Position numbers and translations under genes: made by a program | From: Streptomyces sp. F63 | Lineage (GTDB): Bacteria > Actinomycetota > Actinomycetes > Streptomycetales > Streptomycetaceae | DNA length: 64,000 nt | Reading direction: 5' to 3' | NCBI RefSeq assembly: GCF_018070345.1 | Contig: NZ_JAGPXX010000002.1 | Location: 248,001 to 312,000 of the forward strand | Notes under the pieces: model-generated | The model's input: the letters and a program-made list of their open reading frames with translations, nothing else | Database searches by the model: none | Told to the model about the DNA's origin: nothing | Shown: piece after piece, positions 20,520 through 29,062 of the stretch | How the letters are laid out: each line of letters opens with the position of its first letter | How positions within the stretch are numbered: the stretch's first letter is position 1

Positions 20520-21694
20520 GGGGCGACTCCGTGGAGGGTGAGGAGAGTGCGCATCCGGTGCTCCGCCAGCTCCGGGTCCGGGAACAGGCCGAGCCCGTCC
20601 GCCAGTTCGTAGGCCCGGGCCAGGTGCGGCAGCGAGCGGGCCGACTGGAGGCCGCCGACCATGGTGAAGTGCGCCTGGTGGCCCGCGAGCCAGGCCAGCA
20701 GGACCACACCGGTCTTGTAGTGGCGGGTCGGAGCGGTGAAGAGGTGGCGGGAGAGCGGGACGGTGGGGTCGAGGAGAGCGCGGAAACCGGCGGTGTCCCC
20801 GGTGTCCAGGACGCGCACCGCCTCGGCGGCGAGCGGGGCGAGGGGGTCGAAGACGCCCAGCAGCGCGTGGCTGAAGCCGTGTCCGTCACCGGCGATGAGT
20901 CCGGGGTAGTGGAAGTCGTCGCCGGTGTAGCAGCGGACGCCGTCCGGCAGCCGCCGGCGCAGGGCGGTCTCGCGGCCGGCGTCCAGCAGGGACACCTTCA
21001 CCCCGTCCACCTTGTCCGGATGGGCGGCGATCACGTCGAGGAAGGTGTCCGTCGCGGTGTCGAGGTCCGCGCTGCCCCAGTAACCCTCCAGCGCCGGGTC
21101 GAACATGGGGCCGAGCCAGTGCAGGATGACCGGCTCCCGGGCCTGCCGCAGCAGCTGCCCGTAGAGCTCCAGGTAGTCCTCCGGGCCGCGGGCGGCGGCG
21201 GCCAGGGCGCGGGACGCCATCAGCACGGCTCCCGCGCCCGATGCCTCGACCACCGCGAGCTGTTCCTCGTATGCGGCGCGCACGGCGGCCGGGCCGGCAC
21301 CGGGCGCGGTGAGCTGGTCGGTGCCCGCGCCGCAGACGATCCGGCCGCCCGCGGCCCGCGCCTCGGCGGCGGAGCGGCGGATCAGCTCGGCGGCGCGCGG
21401 CCAGTCCAGGCCCATGCCGCGCTGTGCGGTGTCCATGGCCTCGGCGACCCCGAGGCCGTGCGACCAGAGGTGGCGCCGGAAGGCGAGGGTGGCCTCCCAG
21501 TCGACGGCCGCCGGGCCGTCCGGCGCGGTGTCCGCGAAGGGGTCGGCGACGACGTGCGCGGCGGCGTGGACGATACGGGACCGCGGGGCGCCCTGCGGGC
21601 TCCGCGCGCCCCGCGCGTGCACGGCCGGGGCGGGCTCGCGGCGCGGCTCGTACGCCCGGAGCGCGCCCCCGGCGGCGGGCAGGCGGAGGGTCAC
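20516..21694 (-). CDS. DUF993 family protein (DapA-like aldolase fold)
   Basis: 392-residue protein matching my memory of DUF993, a family related to dihydrodipicolinate synthase/aldolase barrels and usually found in sugar operons. Conserved stretches include VCGAGTDQL, HWLGPMFDPALEGYWG, KVDGVKVSLLD, CYTGDDFHYP and TMVGGLQSARSLPHL. The Lys of GVKVSLLD is where a Schiff-base Lys would lie in the DapA fold. The GTG start at 21694 overlaps the upstream oxidoreductase stop as GTGA. Inferred role: retro-aldol or dehydration step after the dehydrogenase. The reaction is unproven. Confidence 0.8.
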   Translation of the reverse strand: MTLRLPAAGGALRAYEPRREPAPAVHARGARSPQGAPRSRIVHAAAHVVADPFADTAPDGPAAVDWEATLAFRRHLWSHGLGVAEAMDTAQRGMGLDWPRAAELIRRSAAEARAAGGRIVCGAGTDQLTAPGAGPAAVRAAYEEQLAVVEASGAGAVLMASRALAAAARGPEDYLELYGQLLRQAREPVILHWLGPMFDPALEGYWGSADLDTATDTFLDVIAAHPDKVDGVKVSLLDAGRETALRRRLPDGVRCYTGDDFHYPGLIAGDGHGFSHALLGVFDPLAPLAAEAVRVLDTGDTAGFRALLDPTVPLSRHLFTAPTRHYKTGVVLLAWLAGHQAHFTMVGGLQSARSLPHLARAYELADGLGLFPDPELAEHRMRTLLTLHGVAP

Positions 21695-22842
21695 AGCGTC
21701 AGCTCCGGCACGTCGAGGCGGCGGCCCTGGGCAGCCGACCGCAGGCCGAGTTCGGCGAGCTGCACCCCGCGCGCCCCGGCGAGGAGGTCCCAGCTCCAGG
21801 GCTCGTCCAGCACCACATGGCGCAGGAACAGCTCCCACTGGGTCCTGAAGCCGTTGCCGAACTCCTCGTTGTCCGGCACCTCCTGCCACTGCGCCCGGAA
21901 GGGCTCGGCCGCCGGCAGATCGGGGTTCCACACGGGCTTCGGGGTGGCCGACCGGTGCTGCGCGCGGCAGCCGCGCAGCCCGGCGACGGCCGAGCCCTCC
22001 GTGCCGTCGACCTGGAACTCGACCAGTTCGTCGCGGTGAACGCGCACCGCCCAGGAGGAGTTGATCTGCGCGACGGCGCCGCCGGCCAGGCGGAAGATGC
22101 CGTAGGCGGCGTCGTCGGCCGTCGCCTCGTAGGGCTTGCCGCGCTCGTCCCAGCGGCGCGGGATGTGCGTGACCACCTCGGCCTGCACACTGCGCACCGG
22201 CCCGAACAGCTCGTGCAGCACGTACTCCCAGTGCGGGAACATGTCCATGACGATTCCGCCCCCGTCCTGCACGCGGTAGTTCCAGGAGGGGCGCTGCGCG
22301 GGCTGCCAGTCGCCCTCGAACACCCAGTAGCCGAACTCGCCCCGGACCGAGAGGATCTCGCCGAAGAATCCGCCGTCGGCCAGCCGCTTCAGCTTGCGCA
22401 GGCCGGGGAGGAAGATCTTGTCCTGGACGACGCCGTGCTTGACCCCGGCGTCCCGCGCGAGCCGTGCCAGCTCCAGGGCCCCGCCGAGGTCCCCGGCGGC
22501 CGGCTTCTCGCAGTAGACGTGCTTGCCGGCGGCGATCGCCTTCCGTACGGCCGCCTCGCGGGCGGAGGTGAGCTGCGCGTCGAAGTAGACGTCGGTGGCC
22601 GGGTCGGCGAGGACGCCGTCGAGGTCGGTGGTCCAGTGCTCCAGGCCGTGCCGCTCGGCGATGGCCCGCAGAGCGTGCTCGCGGCGGCCGACGAGCACGG
22701 GTTCCGGCCAGATGACCGTCCCGTCGTCCAGTTCCAGGCCGCCCTGCTCGCGGAGAGCGAGCACCGAGCGCAGCAGGTGCTGCCGGTAGCCCATCCGGCC
22801 GGTCACCCCGTTCATGGCGATGCGTACCGTCGTGCGTGTCAC
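21691..22842 (-). CDS. Gfo/Idh/MocA family oxidoreductase
   Basis: 383-residue NAD(P)-dependent dehydrogenase of sugars or cyclitols. The N-terminal Rossmann segment (VRIAMNGVTGRMGYRQHL), the EKPA motif near residue 120 and the following C-terminal substrate domain are present. The family active-site HxxxxxxH-like segment appears around GGIVMDMFPHWEYVLHELFG. It is the first gene of the leftward operon, with two GTGA overlaps downstream. GTG at 22842 has AGAGAGG upstream. An AAGCGCTT palindrome 84-91 bp upstream is a candidate LacI operator. Confidence 0.87.
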   Translation of the reverse strand: MTRTTVRIAMNGVTGRMGYRQHLLRSVLALREQGGLELDDGTVIWPEPVLVGRREHALRAIAERHGLEHWTTDLDGVLADPATDVYFDAQLTSAREAAVRKAIAAGKHVYCEKPAAGDLGGALELARLARDAGVKHGVVQDKIFLPGLRKLKRLADGGFFGEILSVRGEFGYWVFEGDWQPAQRPSWNYRVQDGGGIVMDMFPHWEYVLHELFGPVRSVQAEVVTHIPRRWDERGKPYEATADDAAYGIFRLAGGAVAQINSSWAVRVHRDELVEFQVDGTEGSAVAGLRGCRAQHRSATPKPVWNPDLPAAEPFRAQWQEVPDNEEFGNGFRTQWELFLRHVVLDEPWSWDLLAGARGVQLAELGLRSAAQGRRLDVPELTL

Positions 22843-22922
22843 TCGACCGTCCTCTCTCCCGCCCCTGCCCCACCGCCCCGCGCGGCCCGCCCCTGTGCGG
22901 CGTCATCCTGCACGGGAGCGAC

Positions 22923-22936
22923 AGCAAGCGCTTACT
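22923..22936. promoter_or_regulatory. LacI-type operator upstream of the Gfo/Idh operon
   Basis: AGCAAGCGCTTACT centred on the palindrome AAGCGCTT has the central CG of LacI/GalR-family sites. The same octamer recurs at 24072-24079, close to the lacI-family gene, supporting a shared repressor. Confidence 0.65.
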
Positions 22937-23051
22937 ACGCCTGACGCTAACCGGCCCGCACGGCCTCCCACAAGACAGCCGACCGGCACGGCCACCGCGA
23001 TCGGACACCTGTTCCCCATCAGCGGGACTTCGGCGGCCTCCCCGCGCCCGC

Positions 23052-23987
23052 TCACCAGTCCAGCGCCGCCAGGTGCTCCTCGACGCGGCCCCGGCCCCAC
23101 GCCCCGTCGGCGATCAGCAGCCGGTAGCGGTAGCCGAAGCTCTCCCCCGGCGGCAGGGTGAACTCCTCGAAGAATGCCCAGGAGAAGGCGACGCTCGGGG
23201 CCGGCTCGGAGCGGACGAACCAGTGCGAGGCGTGGATCGCCCGGTCGTTCTCCGGCGCGTGCGCGAAGACCAGCGTGCTGTGCGCGTCGACGGCGTCGTG
23301 CTCGCCGGTGAAGGCCAGCCAGGGCGCGGCGGTGCCCATCATGGCGGCGGCCCCGGCCTCCCCTCGGCCGCCGCGACCGTCCGGGCCGAGCACGTCACCG
23401 CCGGTGAGGTCCCGCGGGCCGCGCCAGTGCAGACCGGTGTAGCCCGCCATGTCCCGGCCGGCCGTGGTCGGCGAACCGAACTCCAGGGGTGCCGTGCGGA
23501 TATTGGTGAGCCGGGTCGACCAGTCGAGCGCCCAGCAGCCCGCGGCCGGGTCGGCGGAGTGCGCGGCGACGGTCCGCGATTCCCGCGCCCACTCCTCTCC
23601 CCCGTGCGCGACCCAGGTCAGCCGCTCGGTGAAGGACATCCGGCCGCCGTCCGCCCCGACGCGGTCGAAGCCGTCGTGCCGCATGGACCCGACCCGCTCG
23701 GGGATGCGCCGGTAACCGCGGCCCCGGAGGTAGGAGTTGCCACCCCAGAAGTTCTGGTGGGAGAGATGGCTGGCCGTCATCTGGAGGCCCTTGTGCCAGC
23801 GGTGGTCGTTGGGCCGGTAGCCGGTGACGGCGCGCCCGGCGAGGGTGCGCAGCGGGTGGACGTACGGTTTGGGCGACTCGTACGGCTCGGGGTCGGGGCG
23901 GTAGACGTAGGCCATCAGTTCGACGCCACCGCAGGCGACGGAGATCCGTTCGCCGTGGACGTGCGTCACGGTGAGGGGCGCGCTCAT
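23052..23987 (-). CDS. PmoA-like family protein (DUF6807)
   Basis: 311-residue protein of the family annotated as methane-oxygenase PmoA-like. That name is misleading: it is a soluble beta-rich protein found in carbohydrate operons. Typical segments are SPKPYVHPLRTLAG, NDHRWHKGLQMT, LSHQNFWGG and the C-terminal ESFGYRYRLLIADG. Several conserved His residues suggest a metal or sugar site. ATG at 23987 follows GGAG. It is leftward, upstream of and on the same strand as the Gfo/Idh gene (209 bp gap), and divergent from the LacI regulator. Confidence 0.78.
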   Translation of the reverse strand: MSAPLTVTHVHGERISVACGGVELMAYVYRPDPEPYESPKPYVHPLRTLAGRAVTGYRPNDHRWHKGLQMTASHLSHQNFWGGNSYLRGRGYRRIPERVGSMRHDGFDRVGADGGRMSFTERLTWVAHGGEEWARESRTVAAHSADPAAGCWALDWSTRLTNIRTAPLEFGSPTTAGRDMAGYTGLHWRGPRDLTGGDVLGPDGRGGRGEAGAAAMMGTAAPWLAFTGEHDAVDAHSTLVFAHAPENDRAIHASHWFVRSEPAPSVAFSWAFFEEFTLPPGESFGYRYRLLIADGAWGRGRVEEHLAALDW

Positions 23988-24069
23988 CGTTCTCCGAGGG
24001 GTGTGACGCCGGGGCGACCGGCGGGGCTGCGGACGGAAGCGACGGAAAGACGCTCGGGAAAGCATCTGA

Positions 24070-24081
24070 GAAAGCGCTTTC
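24070..24081. promoter_or_regulatory. LacI-type operator in the PmoA-like/lacI intergenic region
   Basis: GAAAGCGCTTTC is a perfect 12-bp palindrome 83 bp upstream of the PmoA-like start and 155 bp before the regulator start. It is placed to control the leftward gene and possibly the regulator itself. Confidence 0.7.
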
Positions 24082-24235
24082 CGCAGAAGGGACCCTAGGC
24101 AGAGCGCACAGCGGTGGACAAGACTGCGGGCGGCAGCCCACCGGCCCGGTGCTCCGCGGCACGCGCGGGTGAGAACATGCCCGGGGGGATCGAACGGAAG
24201 GTCCCGCACCGTCCGGCGGCGACACGGAGGAACAG

Positions 24236-25291
24236 ATGGCAGTGACTCTGGCGGATGTGGCGGCGCACGCCAAGGTCTCCTCGGCCACGGTCTCCAGAGT
24301 GCTCAGCGGCAACTACCCGGTCTCCGAGGCCACCCGGGCACGGGTGCTGCGGGCGGTGAACGAGCTGGACTACGTGGTGAACGGGCCGGCCAGCGCCCTC
24401 GCCGCGGCCACCTCCGACCTGGTCGGCATCCTCGTCAACGACATCGCCGACCCCTTCTTCGGGATCATCGCCGGGGCCGTGCAGTCGGAGATCGCCGGTC
24501 TCCCCGGGGCCGGGGGGAAGCTCGCCGTCGTGTGCAACACCGGCGGCTCCCCGGAACGGGAGCTCACGTATCTCACGCTGCTCCAGCGCCAGCGGGCCGC
24601 CGCCGTGGTCGTCACCGGCGGCGCCGCCGAGGGCGCGGACCACACCGCCGCCGTGGCGGCCAAGCTCGGACGGCTGACCGCCGCGGGCACCCGCGTCGTC
24701 CTCTGCGGCCGGCCGCCGCTGCCGCACAGCGGGGACGGAGAGCCGGCCGTGACCACCCTGGCCTTCGACAACCGGGGCGGCGCCCAGCGGCTGACCGAAC
24801 ACCTGCTCGCCCTGGGCCACCGCCGCATCGGCTACGTGACCGGGCCACCGGACCGGACGACCACCCGGCACCGGCTGGAGGGCCACCGCGCCGCCCTCGC
24901 CGCCGCCGGACTCACCGAGGGATCGGAGCGGCTGACCGTGCACGGGTCCTTCGACCGCGCCTCCGGCTACGACGCCACCCTCGAACTGCTGCGCAGGGAG
25001 CCGGATATGACGGCCGTCGTGGCCGCGAACGACACCATCGCCCTCGGAGCCTTCGCCGCGCTGCGCGACCGGGGACTGCGGATCCCCGAGGACGTCTCCG
25101 TGGCCGGCTTCGACGACCTCCCCTTCAGCGCGGACGCCGTGCCCGCGCTGACGACCGTACGCCTGCCGCTCCAGGACGCCGGGGCCCGCGCGGGGCGGCT
25201 GGCGATGGACCGCGAGACGGCCCCGCCCGGCGGTGTGGCCACCGTCCGGGCCGAGCTCATGGCCCGGGCCTCGACCGCCCCGCCGCGCTGA
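24236..25291 (+). CDS. LacI-family transcriptional regulator
   Basis: 351-residue repressor. The N-terminal HTH (VTLADVAAHAKVSSATVSRVLSG) and hinge (VNGPASALAAA) are followed by a periplasmic-binding-protein-like effector domain (VGILVNDIADPFF, then GYVTGP and VAGFDDLPFS). GGAGG precedes the ATG. Divergent from the PmoA-like gene, it is the natural regulator of the leftward sugar operon through the two AAGCGCTT palindromes. The inducer is probably a sugar of that pathway. The call is firm; the target assignment is inferred. Confidence 0.92.
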   Translation: MAVTLADVAAHAKVSSATVSRVLSGNYPVSEATRARVLRAVNELDYVVNGPASALAAATSDLVGILVNDIADPFFGIIAGAVQSEIAGLPGAGGKLAVVCNTGGSPERELTYLTLLQRQRAAAVVVTGGAAEGADHTAAVAAKLGRLTAAGTRVVLCGRPPLPHSGDGEPAVTTLAFDNRGGAQRLTEHLLALGHRRIGYVTGPPDRTTTRHRLEGHRAALAAAGLTEGSERLTVHGSFDRASGYDATLELLRREPDMTAVVAANDTIALGAFAALRDRGLRIPEDVSVAGFDDLPFSADAVPALTTVRLPLQDAGARAGRLAMDRETAPPGGVATVRAELMARASTAPPR

Positions 25292-25678
25292 CCGGGCCGG
25301 ACCGGCGCCCTGGGCGGTGCGGGTCCGGGCGCCCCTCGGCTCCGTGAGGTGCGGGCCTCCGGCCGGGGCGGCCGGCCGCCCTCCCGGCCGCGCGCGCCGT
25401 CGCCCCGGCCGCGCACGCGTCCCGTACCGGTCCGTACCGGTCCGTCCCGTGCCGTACTACCCGGCCGGCGGGCGGTCCGACCGCCGCGCGGTCCCTCGGC
25501 CGGGGCCCGCGACGGTCCCGTACGGGCCCCTTCGGCATGTCCGCGCCGACTTTGGGCACTCGGCTGGTGTCCGTGCGAACCCGGCAGGGTGGCGGTACGG
25601 ACGCAGACGGCCCGCCGGCACCGCCCCACGCGGCACCGGCGGGGACCCACCCGACCGACACACCCCAGGAGCCCTCCC
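25292..25678. other. Intergenic region with GTACCGGTCC repeats
   Basis: No gene is seen in 387 bp. Two tandem copies of GTACCGGTCC (about 25426-25445), with related GTACGG/CGTACC words around them, form a repeat-rich patch. The promoter of the following isomerase gene should lie in the last 150 bp. Confidence 0.55.
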
Positions 25679-26503
25679 GTGCGACTCGCCTTCTCGACCC
25701 TCGGTGTCCCCGGCATGGAGATCCCCGAGGTGGCGCGGCTCGCCGCGGACAACGGCTTCCATGGCGTGGAACTGCGCGTCCACCCCGACGAGCCGGTGCA
25801 CCCCGGAGTGGGCGCCGACGTCCGCAAGGAGGTCGTGCGCCGCTTCCAGGACGCCGGGGTGCGCGTGCTGAGCGCCGCCGGCTACAGCCGCGTCGCGGCG
25901 CCCGGTGACGACGAGACGGTCGTCGACGAACTGCACGGTCTGCTCGCCCTCGCGCACGACCTGGGTGCCCCCTACGTACGGGTGTTCCCCGGTGGGGTGG
26001 ACCAGCCCACGACGGAGGAGGCCGACGCGGCCGCCGCCCGCCGGCTCGGGGCCGCCGCCCCGCGCGCCGCCGACCTGGGCGTCAGCCTCCTCCTGGAGAC
26101 CCACGACTCGCACCGCCGGGGCGCCGACGCGGCGCGTGTGCTGGGCCTGGTCGGGCATGCGTCCGTCGGCGCGGTCTGGGACGTGATGCACCCCTGGCTG
26201 GCCGGCGAGGACCCGGAGACGACGTACGCCGTGCTCGCCCCGCACCTCCGTTACGTCCAGGTCAAGGACATCGCGTCGGTCGAGGACACCAGCCCGCTGC
26301 CGCTCGGCGCGGGCGCGCTGCCCCTCGCCGAGTGCGTGGACCTGCTCACCCGGCAGGACTCGGCGGAGACCCGTCCGGACGCGGGCGAGGGCTGGCTGTG
26401 CTGGGAGTACGAGAAGCGCTGGTACCCGCGGGCTCCGGACCTGCCGGGGCTGCTGGCGCCGGCCCGCGATCACCTGCTGGGGCTGCTGACCCAGTCCGCC
26501 TGA
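25679..26503 (+). CDS. Sugar-phosphate isomerase/epimerase family enzyme
   Basis: 274-residue xylose-isomerase-like TIM barrel, distinct from the one at 19689. It begins LAFSTLGVPGMEIPEVARLA. Likely metal ligands are in LLLETHDSH, AVWDVMHPW, VQVKDI and CWEYEKRW. GTG at 25679 is chosen because AGGAG stands seven bases before it. It follows the LacI gene on the same strand and faces the decayed transporter remnant. The substrate is not evident; it probably belongs to the same sugar pathway. Confidence 0.85.
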   Translation: MRLAFSTLGVPGMEIPEVARLAADNGFHGVELRVHPDEPVHPGVGADVRKEVVRRFQDAGVRVLSAAGYSRVAAPGDDETVVDELHGLLALAHDLGAPYVRVFPGGVDQPTTEEADAAAARRLGAAAPRAADLGVSLLLETHDSHRRGADAARVLGLVGHASVGAVWDVMHPWLAGEDPETTYAVLAPHLRYVQVKDIASVEDTSPLPLGAGALPLAECVDLLTRQDSAETRPDAGEGWLCWEYEKRWYPRAPDLPGLLAPARDHLLGLLTQSA

Positions 26504-26515
26504 GGAGACCGCCGC

Positions 26516-26837
26516 TCCGGCCGCCGCGGCTCCGGCCGCCACTCCGCCGATCCGGCCCGGCGCGCCCGCCGAACGAGGTGACGGCCAGTCCGCCGACCAG
26601 CAGCACAGCGGCACACCACCGCAGCGCGCTGACGTCCTCGTCGAGCAGCAGTGCCGCGGAGGACATCCCGAAGACCGGCACCAGCAGGGAGAACGGGGCG
26701 ACGGACGAGGCGGGATACCGGCGGAGCAGGAAGCCCCGGGCCCCGAAACCGAACACGGTGGCGCACCAGGCGACGTAGAGGATCGCCCCGGCGCCGCGGT
26801 CCTCGCCGCGCGCGTGCCGCGACCCGTACGGGCCCAT
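26516..26837 (-). pseudogene. EamA/DMT-family transporter, C-terminal remnant
   Basis: Reading leftward, the peptide AILYVAWCATVFGFGARGFLL..., then SSVAPFSLLVPVFGMSSAALL and a final helix (WCAAVLLVGGLAVTSFGG), reproduces the last three helices of a ten-helix drug/metabolite exporter. The first seven helices are missing; upstream lies only the GH3 promoter region. There is also no stop after the last helix, so the frame would run about 55 codons antisense into the isomerase gene. An ATG at 26837 is in frame but has no good ribosome-binding site. This looks like a truncated, decaying gene. Confidence 0.7.
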
Positions 26838-26861
26838 GGGGCGCACGGCCCATTGACTGGC

Positions 26862-26910
26862 GGAAACTTTCCGGATATCCGTTGACAGCTGGAAGTTTCC
26901 TTCACCTGTC
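26862..26910 (+). promoter_or_regulatory. Promoter/operator of the GH3 gene
   Basis: GGAAACTTTCC (perfect palindrome, 26862-26872) and GGAAGTTTCC (26891-26900) flank TTGACA (26882-26887). The sites resemble the GAAA-N-TTTC palindromes I recall upstream of actinomycete glycosidase genes. Binding there would block the -35 region, so carbohydrate-responsive repression of the GH3 gene is likely. Confidence 0.6.
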
Positions 26911-27092
26911 GTGCCGTCAGTCCGCCGGACCGTCAGCCGTCCCACCCTTCTGCCCGCCCGCTCCGGCACCGGCCCCGTCCCGCCTCTCGCACCGGCCGCT
27001 CTCCCGGGCACGCCCCCGCCGGCCACCGGGGACCGCGGCGGCCACGGGCCTTCCCGCACCGGCACCCCACCTCCGTACGGAAGGAGCGCACC

Positions 27093-28949
27093 GTGCACCA
27101 CTCCCCGTCCCGCCGCACCCTGCTCACCGCCGCCGCCGTGGCGGCGGCACTCACCGCCACCGGCGCCGGCGAGGTCTCCGCCGCCGGCCCGGCCGGCGAA
27201 GCCGCCCGCCGGCCGGGGCACCACCCGGTCGACCGGACGAGACTCCGCCGCCTCATCTCCGGGATGAGCCTGCGGGAGAAGGTCGGCCAGCTGTTCGTCA
27301 TGCGGGTCCACGGGCACTCCGCGACCGACCCGGACCCGGCCGACGCCGCCGCCAACCGCAAGGAGATCGGGGTCTCCACCGCGGCCGAACTGATCTCCGA
27401 GTACCACGTCGGCGGCATCATCTACTTCGCCTGGGCGCACAACGTCCGCGACCCGCACCAGATCGCCCGCCTCTCCAACGGCATCCAGCGCGCCGGCCTC
27501 GCCCAGCCCACCCCGGTCCCCCTGCTCATCTCCACCGACCAGGAACACGGCCTCGTGGCCCGCGTGGGCGCACCCGCCACGCTGCTGCCCGGCGCGATGG
27601 CGCTGGGCGCGGACGGCTCGCGCGAGGACGCCCGGAAGGCCGCGTTCATCTCCGGTTCGGAACTGGCCGCCATGGGCATCCGCCAGGACTACGCGCCGGT
27701 CGCCGACGTCAACGTCAACCCGGCCAACCCGGTCATCGGCGTACGGTCCTTCGGCGCCGATCCGGAGGCCGTCGCCCGGCTGGTCGCCGCCCAGGTGAGG
27801 GGCTACCAGAGCGCCTGCGTCGCGGCCACCGCCAAGCACTTCCCGGGCCACGGCGACACCCACACGGACAGTCACACCGGCCTGCCGGTCATCACCCACA
27901 GCGAGGAGGAGTGGCAGCGGCTCGACGCGCCGCCGTTCCGCGCCGCCATCGCCGCCGGCGTCGACTCGATCATGACGGCGCACCTGGTCGTCCCCGCCCT
28001 CGACCCGGCGGAGGACCCGGCGACCCTCTCCCGTCCGATCCTCACCGGCATCCTGCGGGAGCGCCTCGGCTACGACGGGGTGGTGGTGACCGATGCCCTC
28101 GACATGGCGGGCGTCCGGCAGAAGTACGGCGACGACCGGGTGCCGGTGCTCGCCCTCCAGGCCGGAGCCGACCAGCTCCTCAACCCGCCGGACTTCCGGC
28201 TCGCCTACAACGCCGTGCTGGCGGCCGTGGAGAGCGGCGACATCAGCGAGGAGCGCGTCGACACCTCGCTGCTGCGCATCCTGGAGCTCAAGCAGCGCCG
28301 CGGCCTGTTCGACCGGCCCTACGTGACCTCCTCGGGCGTCGACCGCACCGTCGGCATCCCGCCCCACCAGCGGGCGGCGCAGCGGATCGCCGACCGCACC
28401 ACCACGCTGCTCCTCAACCGGCGGACCGGCGGCCGCCGCACCCTGCCCCTCGACCCCCGCAGGAGGAACGACCTGCTGGTGGTGGGCGCCGACCCGTCCG
28501 CCCCTTCCGGCACCGGCGGGCCGCCCACCGCCGTCCTCGCCCGGACCCTCGACGGGCTGGGCTTCTCCGCCACCGCCCTCTCCACCGGCATCACGCCCAC
28601 CCGCGAGCTGATCGACCGGGCCGTGGCCGCCGCGGCCGGCCGGGACGCCGTGGTGGTGGCCACGTACAACGTGACCGCCGCGTCCCCGCAGCGCACCCTG
28701 GTCTCCGAACTCGTGGCGACCGGCGTGCCCGTCGTCCAGCTGGCCATCCGCAACCCGTACGACATCGCCCGGCTCGACGGGGTCGCGGCCTCCCTGGCGA
28801 GCTATTCCTGGACGGACGGGGAGATGCGCGCCGCCGCCCGGGTGATCGCCGGCCGGGTCGATCCCACCGGGCGGCTGCCCGTGCCGGTCACCGCCGCGGA
28901 CGACCCGGACCGGGTGCTGTACCCCATCGGCCACGGCTTGTCGTACTGA
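27093..28949 (+). CDS. Secreted GH3 family beta-N-acetylhexosaminidase (NagZ-like)
   Basis: 618-residue glycoside hydrolase. The N-terminus has a Tat-type signal (SRRTLLTAAAVAAAL), so it is exported folded. The NagZ subgroup motif KHFPGHGDTHTDSH is at about 248-261; its His is the general acid/base in that subgroup. The catalytic nucleophile is Asp ~334 in VVTDALDM. A second domain (about 400-618) ends YPIGHGLSY, as in GH3 C-terminal domains. It probably releases GlcNAc from chitin or peptidoglycan fragments outside the cell; beta-glucosidase activity is less likely given the motif. GTG at 27093 has AAGGAG upstream. Confidence 0.9.
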   Translation: MHHSPSRRTLLTAAAVAAALTATGAGEVSAAGPAGEAARRPGHHPVDRTRLRRLISGMSLREKVGQLFVMRVHGHSATDPDPADAAANRKEIGVSTAAELISEYHVGGIIYFAWAHNVRDPHQIARLSNGIQRAGLAQPTPVPLLISTDQEHGLVARVGAPATLLPGAMALGADGSREDARKAAFISGSELAAMGIRQDYAPVADVNVNPANPVIGVRSFGADPEAVARLVAAQVRGYQSACVAATAKHFPGHGDTHTDSHTGLPVITHSEEEWQRLDAPPFRAAIAAGVDSIMTAHLVVPALDPAEDPATLSRPILTGILRERLGYDGVVVTDALDMAGVRQKYGDDRVPVLALQAGADQLLNPPDFRLAYNAVLAAVESGDISEERVDTSLLRILELKQRRGLFDRPYVTSSGVDRTVGIPPHQRAAQRIADRTTTLLLNRRTGGRRTLPLDPRRRNDLLVVGADPSAPSGTGGPPTAVLARTLDGLGFSATALSTGITPTRELIDRAVAAAAGRDAVVVATYNVTAASPQRTLVSELVATGVPVVQLAIRNPYDIARLDGVAASLASYSWTDGEMRAAARVIAGRVDPTGRLPVPVTAADDPDRVLYPIGHGLSY

Positions 28950-29062
28950 TCCCGGCGCCAGCCGGGGCACATTCCCGGGCAAGACCTCGTAAAAGCCCCG
29001 CTCCCGCCGGGAGTGTGCCCGTCCCCGCGGGCCACACCCGGCGGACGGGGGATGATGAGCCC

